Shown piece after piece: positions 1-10,520 of a stretch of DNA of 64,000 bases. Source of the DNA: Dolomedes plantarius (taxonomy: Eukaryota > Arthropoda > Arachnida > Araneae > Dolomedidae); contig OU015491.1 in the NCBI GenBank assembly GCA_907164885.2, forward strand, positions 115,555,288-115,619,287. Reading direction: 5' to 3'. The notes under the pieces are model-generated. The model ran no database searches. It saw nothing but the letters and a program-made list of their open reading frames with translations, and was not told the origin of the DNA. A program made the translations under genes and the position numbers. How positions within the stretch are numbered: the first letter of the stretch is position 1; every line of letters starts with the position of its first letter.

Positions 1-293
1 TAAGTATTTTTGTATCTTAATTTTTGTAGTGTATTAGTTAATGTGTAATTATTTAATTGATTAGTATTATTATACTTCAGTATCTTAGTATTAAGATTTT
101 TTCCATATTAAAAAGTTAAAACACTATTCATCTTGTAATTATGTTTTATTTTACTTTATAAGTAAATATATATAGTTTAACTTATCTGTTTCATCCAAAA
201 AAATTTTTTTTCTTCTTCAGAATTCTTTATAACGGTCTTGGTGTTATAGCCGGTATCCGGGAGTGTTGCCTGGGATTAAACATGTTTAACCGG

Positions 294-327
294 TGTTGGG
301 GGGGGGGGTCACAACCCCCCCCCCCCA
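294..327. repeat. G-run/C-run inverted repeat
   Basis: A run of eleven G is followed after a short spacer by a run of about twelve C, flanked by GTT and AAC-type bases, so the segment can fold as a GC hairpin. The G-run could alternatively take part in a quadruplex. It stands out sharply in otherwise AT-rich DNA. No gene is attached to it. Confidence 0.7.
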
Positions 328-451
328 GTCATCAACTATACCACCTCCACATCCGTTTTTGCTTATTTTTTATATGTCTATCTTATTTTATGTTATAGGA
401 GTATTAAAGGTCGCATCTGCCCTTTTAGTCATATTAATTTTAAATATCTAT

Positions 452-454
<3 letters not shown>

Positions 455-542
<88 letters not shown>
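455..542. repeat. (CT)n-(TA)n compound microsatellite
   Basis: About 33 bases of CT dinucleotides pass directly into about 55 bases of TA dinucleotides. Open frames across it are only dinucleotide translations. Confidence 0.95.
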
Positions 543-544
<2 letters not shown>

Positions 545-879
545 AGCTTGTCTCTTTGTTTGTCCGCTATAGAATCATAGACTGTTTCACCCACCGGGAC
601 CAAATTCGGCACAGTTAATGTTTAGGACCCGAGAAACTTAAATCAGCAAAAATGAAATTTGGGGGTCAATTAGCTTTTTAAATTAATTTTTTAATGATTT
701 TTGTGCCCCTAACCGCACCTCTTAAATGTGGATGCAGCCCCTTCACCACAACCAGTCAAATTCGATACGCAGGGGAAATGAGGTTTGTTCTGAGAGGGGT
801 GATCGTAGGGTGGTTTGAGAGTTGGTGTGGGGGTGACGGGGGGGGGAAGTGTTTATTTTATTTTTCATACGTTTATTGG
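543..879. other. No gene seen
   Basis: Unique-looking DNA of mixed composition with a few G-runs (about 838-847). The 90-residue open frame here shows no recognisable domain. The stretch may be the interior of the hAT-like remnant whose end lies at 913. Confidence 0.5.
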
Positions 880-913
880 AGTCGTGAGTCTAAAAAGTTT
901 GAGAACCGCTGCT
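880..913. mobile_element. Possible hAT-type terminal remnant
   Basis: Read on the minus strand the segment begins CAGCGGTTCTCAAACTTTTT, the kind of terminus seen in Charlie/Zaphod-type hAT elements. I did not find a matching opposite end, so this is an end fragment at best. Confidence 0.4.
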
Positions 914-1334
914 TTATACAATTTTACACAATGGCGTTCAAACTAATAGAACTTAATAAAATTTGAAATAAAGGAAGAAGAAAAAAAATTTTAAATTAAG
1001 TTTGTCCCATGGTTTGTCCCATTTTTGGAAGCCTTCTGTTGATCTAAATATATTAATTGCTAGAGGATCATAAAATGGGAACAAGTTTAAGAGTTCTACA
1101 GTTTTTTTCAATTAAGTTCGCGAAACAGAGTTAACATACGATATGTATTTGAATTATGTAATCTGTGAAATCATATAGGATAAATGTTTTAGAGTTTTGG
1201 GGTTTTTAAGCAGTGGGAGGAAAAGCTCTTTAAACAGAGAAACATAACGACACATAATTTCATTCCGAACTATTAGACCATTAGTTATATTAAGGCATAA
1301 GAAAATTTATGAAATTACTTTTAAAGAATGATTT
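914..1334. other. No gene seen
   Basis: AT-rich DNA without long frames, repeats or recognisable motifs. Confidence 0.6.
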
Positions 1335-1540
1335 CCCGGGTAGATATATAGATATAAAATTTTTCATGCTTTCCATCAAAAATTACTGGGTATATCATTT
1401 CAGTAGAAACGCGCTAAACGCATTCTGTCTGGCCAGATGAACATGAAGAGCGAGGGCTGCAGCCCAGTATTTTTTTGATGGAATGCATGAAAAATTTTAT
1501 ATCTATATATCTACACGGGCAACGCCGGACAATAATGCTA
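1335..1540 (-). repeat. Fold-back repeat with GCCCGTG-type end
   Basis: Two arms of about 55 bases (about 1335-1390 and 1463-1518) are inverted copies of each other, containing the shared core AGATATATAGATATAAAA and a TTTTTCATGC block. The loop carries a GC-richer stretch. Outside the right arm the minus strand reads TAGCATTATTGTCCGGCG, resembling the head of the CTAG-type interspersed repeats elsewhere in the window. The likely reading is a minus-strand repeat copy with a snap-back at its truncated end, but the family is not identified. Confidence 0.6.

Positions 1541-1610
<70 letters not shown>
1538..1610. repeat. (TA)n microsatellite
   Basis: Nearly pure TA dinucleotides with one early interruption, abutting the fold-back repeat on its left. 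Confidence 0.95.
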
Positions 1611-1614
<4 letters not shown>

Positions 1615-1619
1615 GCGTT

Positions 1620-2145
1620 TTCTTAATAAATACTTTAGATTCACAATCTACCATCAGAGTAAAAATTATTCTTTTTTGTAATGACGAGTTTCGAAAGAAT
1701 TTGAATAGCCAAGTAGAATTTAAACGAGCTTTAGATAATAAATAAATTGGTATTACCCTTTAATTCTCAACCTTGTTGTTCTCGAGTTTACTAAGAAAAA
1801 ATAATTTAATATATTTACCTATAAGAAATAATTATATTGCACACAAATTAATTTATTGTCTGGAATCAATGAATGATTTTTTTTTCTTTTAGCTTTTGGA
1901 TACTGAAACAAATTTTATTAAATATTGTTTTACATTTAGCTGAATGAAATAAACTTATTGCAATAATATGAATTACATAGAACACTACTTTTTCTTTCAA
2001 TAAATAAAAGCTTCAACAATAAAGTACTGGCGAGAAATAATTATACAATTGTTTCATATTACAATTGCAATTATTTCTTTTGCAGCAAGCGATTTTTTAT
2101 TACCGCTTACAAAAATCGTCTAAAAAATGTGCGAACAGCCTCTGT
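1620..2145. other. No gene seen
   Basis: AT-rich DNA, no recognisable coding or repeat structure. Confidence 0.6.
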
Positions 2146-2170
2146 ATATATATATATATATATATATATA

Positions 2171-2992
2171 CTAGCTGAAAACCTGCACTTCTCTACCGAG
2201 TACATTCAAATTAAATACAACGGTCAATGTATGCAATTAATGCAAAAATATATATATATATATATATATAATAAATGCAATGATCAATGTATGCAATTGA
2301 TGCAAAAAAAAATATATATTTATAATATAATCGTAAGGGATATTTTTATAGACAAAATAATGTAGAAGAAAATATTCAAATTAAATCTAATAGAACGTAG
2401 ATTGTACGTATTCTAATTGTACGTATCTAAAGAATATAGTGCAGTTAGTATAGTACAGTTTGAGGAACTTCTCTTTTACTGTATTTTAATATTTTTTTTA
2501 ATAATGTGGAATCGTCTGCTGCAATAGAAAGGAAAAAAAAAATGTTTATTTCGTTATCATGCACGTGATGATAAAGAAATTTCAAGTATCAGAAAAAGAA
2601 ATAATGTGATCAGCATTTAACAAATTAAATTCTAAAAATTAATCTTTAAAAATTCCCCAAAAATCAGAAAATGAAGGTAAAGATTCGAAAAAGATTTCAT
2701 TTTAAAGGAGTTTTTATGATCTTTCTCGTGATTTAAATTTTATATCTCTCAAAATATTATTTTAATTGCAAACTTAAAAAAGTTACTAAAGCAGCTTAAA
2801 AATTTAATTTTAAAAAATCTAAGAAGAATTTTACAAAAATCTCTCTTAGTCTCTCTTAGTGCACCCCCTACACTATAAGAAGAATCGCCATGCAAAATTT
2901 CAGCTCTTTAGGGCCAGTGGTTTGATCTGTACGTTGTATGTCAGTTAGGCAATCTGTCAGTCAGTTAAGGAACTGTTTTATATATATATATA
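2171..2992 (+). repeat. CTAGCTGAAAACC interspersed repeat, copy A
   Basis: Starts CTAGCTGAAAACCTGCACTT after a TA tract and ends with GTCAGTCAGTTAAGGAACTG, a T-run and a TA tail. Two further copies lie at 36407 and 40660 with the same head, the same body order and the same tail. An internal TA tract (2249-2272) sits at the same place as the internal tracts of the other copies. No protein is encoded. The CTAG start and short TA tail recall ends attached to RTE-type non-LTR elements or SINE-like derivatives; that family assignment is inference. Tc1 copy 1 is inserted in its tail. Confidence 0.8.
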
Positions 2993-4393
2993 CACTCATG
3001 GACAAAAAAATTAGCGCACCATGAAATAATTGCGGGATCGTAACGAAACTTGCAATGAAAGTACATGTCGGGGAGATATGCAAATAATTAGAAATGCCGC
3101 GTGATTGCGCATTACGTATAGCCGGTAGAGGGAGTTGAACATCGTGCTCTGTGGAGTATAAAACAGGTAACCGAAGCTTGTTTGAGTGTGCTGAATCATT
3201 TACAAAGGAAGAGCTGAGATAGACATGCCATTACGCCGTGTTCGAAGACAATATAAGCAGTTGTCGCAGTTTGAGAGGGGGAGAATCGTCGGGATGGTGG
3301 AAGCTGGGAGGTCAGCTAGGCGAGTAGCTCGTCAATTAGGCCGCTCTGATTGTATTGTGAGGAGGTGTTGGGACAAGTGGACCCGAGAGATGTCATGTAC
3401 ACGAAGACCAGGCTCAGGACGCCCTCGACATACCAGTCGTCGAGAAGACCGCCACATCGTAAGAAATGCACGCGTACAGCCAATTTCTTCATCGGCCGCC
3501 ATCCAGGCACAGGTAGCACCTTCACTAGGGGCCTCTGTTTCTTCTCAAACAATACGAAGGTGCCTGGCTGAAGGACAGTTGGTATCGCGGCGCCCATTAC
3601 GTGTGCTGCCCTTGACGCCCACCCATCGACGCCTCCGTTTGGAGTTTTGACGCGCACGAGGAAACTGGACTGCAGCGGAATGGAACCAGGTCGTCTTTAG
3701 CGACGAATCCAGATTCAATCTCGGCAGTGATGACAATCGTGTTCGTGTGTGGAGAGCCCGTGGTGAACGCTTCAATCCTGCCTTTGCTGTACAGCGACAC
3801 ATCGCTCCCACATCTGGTGTGATGGTATGGTGTGCCACTGCCTACAATACACGGTCACCCCTAGTATTGTTCCGTGGCACCATGACAGCCCAGCGGTATG
3901 TTCATGAAATCCTGCAACCACATGTGTTGCAGCTCCCAGGAGCCATTTTTCAACAAGACAATGCTCGGCCTCATACGGCAAGGGTGTCACAAGACTGTCT
4001 CCGCACTGTTACTACCCTTCTTTGGCCTGCCAGATCCCCAGATTTGTCTCCAATCAAGCATATCTGGGATCATTTGGGACGACGAGTTGGGTATCCCACG
4101 AGTTTGAACGAACTAGAGGCAAGGTTACAGCAAATATGGAACGAAATGTCTCAAGACATCATACAAAACTTGTATGACTCAATGCCCGATCGTATCGCAT
4201 CGTGCATTCGCGCTAGAGGGGGTCCAACGGAGTATTAACTCCTCCGTTCTTTTGTCTTTTTCTCTGAAATAAATTATCCTTTTTCTTTGATTTTCTTATC
4301 ATTTACTTATATCAAAGTAGTCATTACGTATGTAAAATTTTGTTTCATTTTCACGACTCCTTCTTGGTGCGCTAATTTTTTTGTCCATGAGTG
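2993..4393 (+). mobile_element. Tc1/mariner-like transposon, copy 1 (near full length)
   Basis: A 1401-bp element bounded by 28-bp perfect terminal inverted repeats beginning CACTCATGGACAAAAAAATT, with TA on both outer sides as expected for a TA target duplication. It encodes one transposase (3225-4238). It is inserted exactly in the TA tail of the interspersed repeat ending at 2992, and a long TA array follows on the right. The transposase is dead, but the inverted repeats are intact, so the element could in principle be mobilised in trans. Confidence 0.97.
3225..4238 (+). pseudogene. Tc1-like transposase, one nonsense codon and E-to-K in catalytic triad
   Basis: A cut-and-paste DDE transposase. 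From the ATG at 3225 one frame runs 337 codons, the usual Tc1 length, with a single internal TGA at codon 142 (3648-3650) where relatives have a Trp-containing motif. Seen in order: first helix-turn-helix about residues 12-52, GRPR linker 65-68, second DNA-binding part to about 125, then the catalytic domain. The first Asp is D160 (FSDESRF), the second D245 (QQDNARPH). The third position is Lys278 (SPIKHIWD), where the family has Glu. D245 to position 278 leaves 32 residues, two fewer than canonical Tc1 DD34E. The lost Glu and the stop codon each suffice to inactivate it. The frame downstream of the stop is otherwise intact, so decay is recent or slight. Confidence 0.96.
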
Positions 4394-4639
<246 letters not shown>

Positions 4640-5330
4640 GTATTGTGTAATGTCGCAGTTAGCTATAAATATTTTGGATAGATATCGAATTTTATATGTC
4701 ATTTACCATTTCGAAATATTATGAGGAAGTCTTCCACATACCGGAGGTATATCATCTCGTTATTGAGGTTTGTACCTCTCTCATATGAATGCAAGAATAT
4801 GTCCTCAAGTCTGATGAACAGGCACCACCCATTGGAATACCATTCTTTTGTTTATATAAATTAAGTCCATTACATACATAAGTTTTTATTAGCACGATCT
4901 GTAATAGTGTCATATATTTTGCTTGGGTTATATATTCATTTAGGTCGTATTTTTCAAATGCCTCTTTCATGATGCATAATAGGTCTCCAAGGTGTATTGA
5001 ATTGAATAAGTCAACAAAATCATAAGATTTGATGTGACTCACATGATTTACCCCTTCAACTACATCCTTTCTAGTATTATTTATAATATTGACCTTTCTG
5101 CTGTTATTTATAATATGACAACCATAACCAGCTTTTTTTTGTAAATATTCTTTATTACAGTGAGTAAATTAATTAGTATTGGTTGTTTCCTGGTAAGATT
5201 TGTATCACACTGTCAACGAAATTTAATAGGCTGTTTATGTAGTTTTTGGGATTAAAACAATATACGGGTATTTAATGTTTTTTTTATCTTGTAACCCAAT
5301 TTCTTATATAATGAAATAATTATCGTTATT
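4640..5330 (-). pseudogene. Reverse transcriptase fragment, palm region (Penelope-like or orphan RT)
   Basis: On the minus strand the frame ending near 4752 carries KSYDFVDLFNSI (RT motif A region) and KNGIPMGGACSSDL, the motif B type GxPMG. After a frameshift near 4815 the protein continues with IFLHSYE and then YVEDFLIIF at about 4712-4740, where functional RTs have YxDD; here the first Asp is Glu. The wording of the motifs matches the plus-strand RT at 52083-52773, so both belong to one family. Absence of gag, RNase H or integrase nearby, together with GxPMG and the TA flank, suggests a Penelope-like or related orphan RT rather than an LTR element. The fragment stops at the long TA array. 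It is the 3' part of the fragment at 6176-6640, split by a palindromic insertion. Confidence 0.75.
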
Positions 5331-5383
5331 TGATCTCTTTATTTACTGGCACGTTCTCGTATTGGGATACATTGGTATAATAC

Positions 5384-6170
5384 CCTGTACAGGATTCCCA
5401 CCTATATCCGTTACAACCCCTTAACTTTTAAATGGTGACAGCTTAGGCTATAAAGTTGGTGTCTAGGTAAAGTAAAAAGGCTGTGAGCTACTCGATGAGA
5501 CAACTTACAACGCCATCTATCGCCAAATTTTAGAATTAGCGTTTTTATCTCAAACACGGTACGAGATACGGGAAAAGAGTCAATTACAAAGTTGTTCAGC
5601 ATCAACGATTTAGTAAGTAAAGACATCTTGAGCACATTCATAGTCAAAAAAGAATGGGAAAAATGAACATTTGTTTGGTCGTGATTTTCAACACTATGGC
5701 GTCGTGGAAAGTCGTGTGGCAGAGAGAAATCCAGTCCAGAGTGCAAATGTGTATAGTTGCTAAAGGAGAGCATTTTCAGAAATATAAATAAATGCTCCTT
5801 AAGATTGGGAAAGGTCTCATTTTCTTTCTTCCACAATTTATGACATGACAATTTTCGAAATCGTGACCAAGCAAATATACATTTTCTACATTCTGCTTTA
5901 AGTATTAATGTGCACAAGGTTTCTTTTCTTACTAAATCGATGATGCTGGATAACTTTGTACCTGTAGTTGACTTTTTCCCGTATCTCGTACCGTTTTTGA
6001 GACAAAAACGCAAATTCCAAAATTTGCCGATATATGGCGTTGTAAGTTGTCTCATCGAGTAGCTCATAGCCTTTTTACTATACCTAGACACCGACTTTAT
6101 GGCATAATCTGTCATCGTTTAGAAGTTACGGTGGATGTAACGGATACAGGTGGGAAACCTGTATAGTAGT
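5384..6170. repeat. Near-palindromic fold-back element inside the RT pseudogene
   Basis: The whole 790-bp block is an imperfect inverted repeat. Outer arms (about 5384-5575 and 5966-6170) share long stretches such as CGAGATACGGGAAAA and ACTCGATGAGACAACTTACA, and similarity continues inwards through CAGCATCAACGATTTAGTAA-like sequence to a centre near 5783, where a small hairpin (AAGGAG...CTCCTT) forms the tip. It separates two halves of one RT gene on the minus strand, so it inserted into that gene or arose in it. The 234-residue frame across it is a by-product of the symmetry. A single transcript would fold into a long hairpin RNA, or it could be a fold-back transposon; neither is shown. Confidence 0.85.
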
Positions 6171-6175
6171 TTGCA

Positions 6176-6640
6176 ATAATAGCTTCGACATGTTATGGCG
6201 TAATTGGCAGTCACCTTATCAATGTAGCTTATCACATAGTTATCTTGTAATGTAGATATTTCTTTCTTTCTTTATATTGTCGGTGCTTACATTATTTAAA
6301 ATATAGGGATTATCATTTAAGTCTTTAACACAATCCCTAAACCAATTCCCCACCGAATCTCTCCATTCGTTGAATGCACATAACGGCATACTATACTTCA
6401 CTGCCCATTTATAGACAAAAATTTTTATATCTTCCATAAAGATTTGATAAATTTTATGTTTATTGCTGCAAGTTTGGAATCTGAAATTAGTACCGAGTTC
6501 CATAATAGATCTCAATTCTGGGTGTTTTACAATTTCGAGGTTACCGTGTTTGCGATAAATATGTGTTAGATTCTCAGATTGACATGAGCAAACATCTGTC
6601 TTTTCTTTTATAATATCTTTGGATACTTTATTCTAATTAC
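6176..6640 (-). pseudogene. Reverse transcriptase fragment, N-terminal region of the same element
   Basis: Read on the minus strand from about 6625, a frame carries a CSC-type start, HIYRKHGNL and then LRSIMELGTNFRFQ, followed by a segment rich in Trp and charged residues (KWAV, FNEWRD). This order (short conserved LRxxxxxG block, then a helical stretch) precedes the RT domain in the orphan RT family I associate with the fragment at 4640-5330. There is no catalytic motif here. Frame and orientation agree with the downstream fragment once the palindrome at 5384-6170 is set aside. Confidence 0.6.
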
Positions 6641-6804
6641 AAATGCTTCTGCAACAGGGGATGTTATATTTAAACGCCGGTGTTACCTTTGTATTTTTCA
6701 AAGTAAACTTATTATGTATTTCGTTAAATATACGATTTAGTTTGTTTGTTTTTTTTTTTGGGGGGGGGGGGTTAATGTCCCTGGTCTACACGATTCAGTT
6801 TGGT

Positions 6805-6806
6805 AT

Positions 6807-6879
<73 letters not shown>
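6805..6879. repeat. (CA)n-(TA)n microsatellite
   Basis: About 28 bases of CA dinucleotides followed by about 46 bases of TA, ending exactly at the left terminus of Tc1 copy 2. Confidence 0.95.
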
Positions 6880-6882
<3 letters not shown>

Positions 6883-7729
6883 TCATGGACAAAAAAATTA
6901 GCGCACCAAGAAGGAGTCGTCAAAATGAAACGAAATTTTAGATACGTAATGACTACTTTGATATAAGTAAATGATAAGAAAATCAAAGAAAAAGGATAAT
7001 TTATTTCAGAGAAAAAGGCAAAAGAACGGAGGAGTTAATACTCCGTTGGACCCCCAAATGGTGGGTCCAAACGGACGACGCCTCCAAACGGAGGCGTCGA
7101 TGGGTGGGCGTCAAGGGCAGCACACGTAATGGGCGCCGCCATACCAACTGTCCTTCAGCCAGGCGCCTTCGTATGGTTCGAGAAGACACAGAGGGCCCTA
7201 GTGACGGTGCTACCTGTGCCTGGATGGCGGCCGATGAAGCAGTTGGCTGTACGCGTGCATTTCTTACGATGTGGCGGTCTTCTCGACGACTGGTCTGTCG
7301 AGGGCGTCCTGAGCCGGGTCTTCGTGTACATGGCATCTCTCGGGTCCACTGGTCCCAACACCTCCTCACAACACAATCAGAGCGGCCTAATTGACGAGCT
7401 ACTCGCCTAGCTGACCTCCCAGCTTCCATCATCCCGACGATTCTCCCCCTCTCAAACTGCGACAACTGCTTATATTGTCTTCGAACACGGCGTAATGGCA
7501 TGTCTATCTCAGCTCTTCCTTTGTAAATGATTCAGCACACTCAAACAAGATTGGTTACATGTTTTATACTCCACAGAGTACGATGTTCAACGCCCTCTAC
7601 CGGCTATACGTAATGCGCAATCACGCTGCATTTCTAATCATTTGCATATCTCCCCGACATGTACCTTCATTGCAAGTTTCGTTACGATCCCGCAATTATT
7701 TCTTCGTGCGCTAATTTTTTTGTCCATGA

Positions 7730-7732
<3 letters not shown>
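6880..7732 (-). mobile_element. Tc1-like transposon, copy 2, internally deleted
   Basis: An 853-bp copy of the element at 2993-4393, in opposite orientation, with both CACTCATGG-type inverted repeats and TA flanks intact. The catalytic half of the transposase gene is missing. The junction at about 7050-7100 contains filler in which a TCCGTTTGGA-type motif occurs twice and the GGCGTCG motif is repeated. Such patchwork is typical of interrupted gap repair after excision. It is non-autonomous but would be a good substrate for a related transposase. Confidence 0.96.
7001..7501 (-). pseudogene. Truncated Tc1 transposase, DNA-binding half only
   Basis: The frame starts with the same MPLRRVRRQY as copy 1 and stays open through both helix-turn-helix parts and the GRPR linker to about residue 140 (HRRLRLE). 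It then runs 26 residues through filler and former 3' UTR before a stop. All catalytic residues are gone. The retained part has no stop codon, unlike copy 1. A protein that binds the inverted repeats but cannot cut could in theory repress related elements, as known for some P-element derivatives; here that is inference only. Confidence 0.93.

Positions 7733-7811
<79 letters not shown>
7733..7811. repeat. (TA)n microsatellite
   Basis: Pure TA array starting at the right end of Tc1 copy 2. Confidence 0.97.
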
Positions 7812-7815
<4 letters not shown>

Positions 7816-8051
7816 TGACCGGAATGGTCATCTCCTGAAAATACTGCAAACATCATGGCCGGAAAATAATAAAGTCAGCTTCAGGAACAAAGGGCTTTAT
7901 TTACGAATAATGCAGCACATCTTACTTGCTCGAGACCCAGCCTCGTGTCTAAATCGTAGCGCGCGAAAGTAGAATTAGGTCAAAGAGAGGTTACCAGAAT
8001 TGGCGGAGAAAGTTAGAATGGAAAAGCGAAGCATCTCGCCAAGGAGCCAGA

Positions 8052-8053
<2 letters not shown>
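7812..8053. other. Unassigned block between two TA arrays
   Basis: GC-richer than its surroundings, starting with the short palindrome AGATGACC...GGTCATCT and containing AATAAA near 7868. No coding sequence recognised. It could be a fragment of a retroelement end. Confidence 0.4.

Positions 8054-8102
<49 letters not shown>
8054..8102. repeat. (TA)n microsatellite
   Basis: TA array on the left of the MITE at 8103. Confidence 0.95.
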
Positions 8103-8105
<3 letters not shown>

Positions 8106-8272
8106 TGGAATCTCGATCGATCGTCTTCGGATCCATCGTTTTTCCGTATATGTCGTTCCTTTTATCGAGTCCCAACGACCATATTGCTTTGTTATGTTTC
8201 CGCATTTATCGTTTTCCCGCATTTATCGTTCATTTCAATCGGTCCCTTGAAAAACGATAGATCGAGATTCCA

Positions 8273-8275
<3 letters not shown>
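8103..8275. mobile_element. Small pogo/Tigger-like MITE
   Basis: A 173-bp element with inverted ends CAGTGGAATCTCGATC at the left and its complement at the right, TA on both sides. CAGTxGAACCTCGATT-like ends are characteristic of pogo/Tigger elements, which duplicate TA. The interior has repeated CATTTATCGTT-type motifs and no coding capacity. It lies inside a TA array that continues on both sides. Confidence 0.85.

Positions 8276-8337
<62 letters not shown>
8276..8337. repeat. (TA)n microsatellite
   Basis: TA array on the right of the MITE at 8103-8275. Confidence 0.95.
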
Positions 8338-8339
<2 letters not shown>

Positions 8340-8342
<3 letters not shown>

Positions 8343-9637
8343 TAATATTTATATATATTTCTTTTATAAGTACTATTTAATGCTTTTCATACTGTGAATA
8401 AAATAAATGCTTTGTTTTCCTTCCTATAAATGGTCGAGAAGTACTTTTTATTTACTCATAGTAAACTAGAAATTCCATTCACTCTTTGTGCCTATTATAT
8501 ATATTTTATGCTATATACTATAGCCTTTCTTGCTAAATTCAAAAGGCAAAAGACAATTATTTATCATATATGTACACTCTCTAAAGTATAAAAAGAAAAT
8601 AAATTACTGATCTTTGAAACAAATCAGTTAAACACGTACATAAATGGTTTGGTTTTTGAAATATTCAGTCAAATTACTACAACTAAATATCTTAGAGAAA
8701 TTGTTAGCAAAACATCCGCCAGAAACGACCTTTAAACATTAAGAAATGTTTTATTAAAGACAACATTAAAGAATTTTTGAATCCCCTTCTTTACTAAAAT
8801 ATTATTCGGCCTCGGAAATTTTTAACAAAGTGAATTTTAGGCAAATATTTATGGCTTTATTTAAGAATAAAATTTGGTGTCATAATTTATGCATGATAAA
8901 TAGTCTTTTATACGCTAAAAACGTCTATTTGGAAGATAACACAAATGGATCATTTAACTCCTCGGTTAAAAATTACGTAAATATCGTATAAGTGCTTTTA
9001 ATTTAAAATTCATATAAGCAGGGCGAAGTGAATGATAGTGCTACAAGGTAAAATTCTAGATGTATTACACTTTTTCTTCTTAGAACGACCAGAAAGAAAA
9101 TGGATACTAATAAATAACATGGTCTTGTTTACATTTTCTTGTCAAGGCATAAAGTCTGAAATTTATAACTTTATTTTTAAAGTTAGTCTTTAGTTCTCGT
9201 TTGGTGAAATATGAGCTGTACTTGGTTTTCTTGGAAGGCGAGATAAAATCCGTGGTATAAATTATAAAAGGGTGTAAATAACTATATATTTTGTGGTTGT
9301 TTCTGACGGATAAAAGTTGTTTTAATTGCTAGGATAGTTTTCTGTTGAAATATATAGGGCTCTGTTGCCCTGAAACACATAAAGTAGAATTTAATTTCAT
9401 ATAAACTTCATTTCGTATCCAGAAAAAAATATATATCAGCTCAGAGGAGTCGCTAAATAGGACGCAAGGGAATTAAGCACATAGTTTAAGATACATTCGT
9501 ATTTCTGTTTCTTTTAATATTTTAAAATAGGGACTAAAATTGAAAGCATTATTCATATGAAACATTTTTAATAGATAGATTCATGCTGTTTTTAATATTT
9601 TATCATCGATATGCATTATTTCTAAAAGATTTTTTTT
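8340..9637. other. No gene seen
   Basis: AT-rich DNA with short frames only; no recognised motif or repeat pair inside the window. Confidence 0.6.
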
Positions 9638-10131
9638 AATCCCTTTTTCGCCCTTCATACTTAACCAAAATCGATAAATGAGGTGCTATTTTAAATATTA
9701 AGATCTCTGCTTCGTGCGAATTGTGAATTTTGAAATGCACATCTTATTGTTTGTTTAAAAATCGAAGAATAAACATTATAAATAATTTTTCTTCCCCTAG
9801 ATGGCGCGCTCTAACTTTTTTTTATTTTACCATTATCAATTGCACTGAACTTTTAAATGTAAAAATCGTTTGCTTTTATTATCATTCTGTGATTTTATTA
9901 ATGAGTTTCTTTATTGGCAACATTCCCGTAGGTGTACATTATTCCTTTCGCGTGGAAAAACCATATATTATTTCTAGATCGTGATTTTTTGTGACGATCC
10001 CTTCTTTCCCTTCATACTTAACCCAAATCGATCAATGAGGTATCATTTTAAAGATTAAGTTCTCTGCTTCTGACGAATTGTTAATTCAGAATGACACATT
10101 GTAATGTTTGTTTAAAAATCGAAGTTAAAAA
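9638..10131. repeat. Diverged direct repeat of about 140 bp, two copies
   Basis: Copies at about 9638-9775 and 9998-10131 share CCCTTCATACTTAACC, AATCGAT.AATGAGGT, CTCTGCTTC and TGTTTGTTTAAAAATCGAAG in the same order. The 84-residue frame between them looks accidental. They may be internal duplications of a larger repeat whose minus-strand head lies near 10515. Confidence 0.7.
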
Positions 10132-10520
10132 CTGACTATTGGTCCTGAAGTTATTTCCCGGGATGCGTCGAAACAGCACAGTCAAATAGTGTGCACAAAG
10201 AGGTTTTGTAATGTAAATATCACATTTTCCACAAGTTTGTGCCATAGTTAACTTTTAATATTGTCTGCAAAGGTGTTTTGACGTGTACATATCTCATGTT
10301 CCCCTGTTTTGTCTTATGCTTCACCTCCAAAATTGTGGCCAAAGGCGCTTGTAATTGGTTTCTTATTATCCTTACGCACCATTACTATTTGACAAATATA
10401 CAATTGCTACAAATGAACCGGTTCTTCTTTCATCCTACCACAAACCACTAACCTCGCCATAAAATTAATCGTATTTTATTCGCCTGCGAAATTGTCGCAC
10501 GGGCCCCACCTAGTTTGCTT
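10132..10520 (-). repeat. Possible CTAGGTGGGGCCCGTGC-headed repeat
   Basis: On the minus strand the sequence from about 10515 begins CTAGGTGGGGCCCGTGCGAC, a CTAG start followed by a GC-rich clamp like the other CTAG-type repeats in the window. Its far limit is unknown; it may include the direct repeats at 9638-10131. Confidence 0.4.

Noticed and set aside
3316..3657. Antisense frames across the Tc1 transposase (also at 7104-7410)
   Set aside because: Mirror-strand shadows of the GC-richer transposase gene.
5411..6115. 234-residue open frame on the minus strand
   Set aside because: It lies wholly in the palindromic block; long frames arise from the inverted copies of each other, and no domain is visible.
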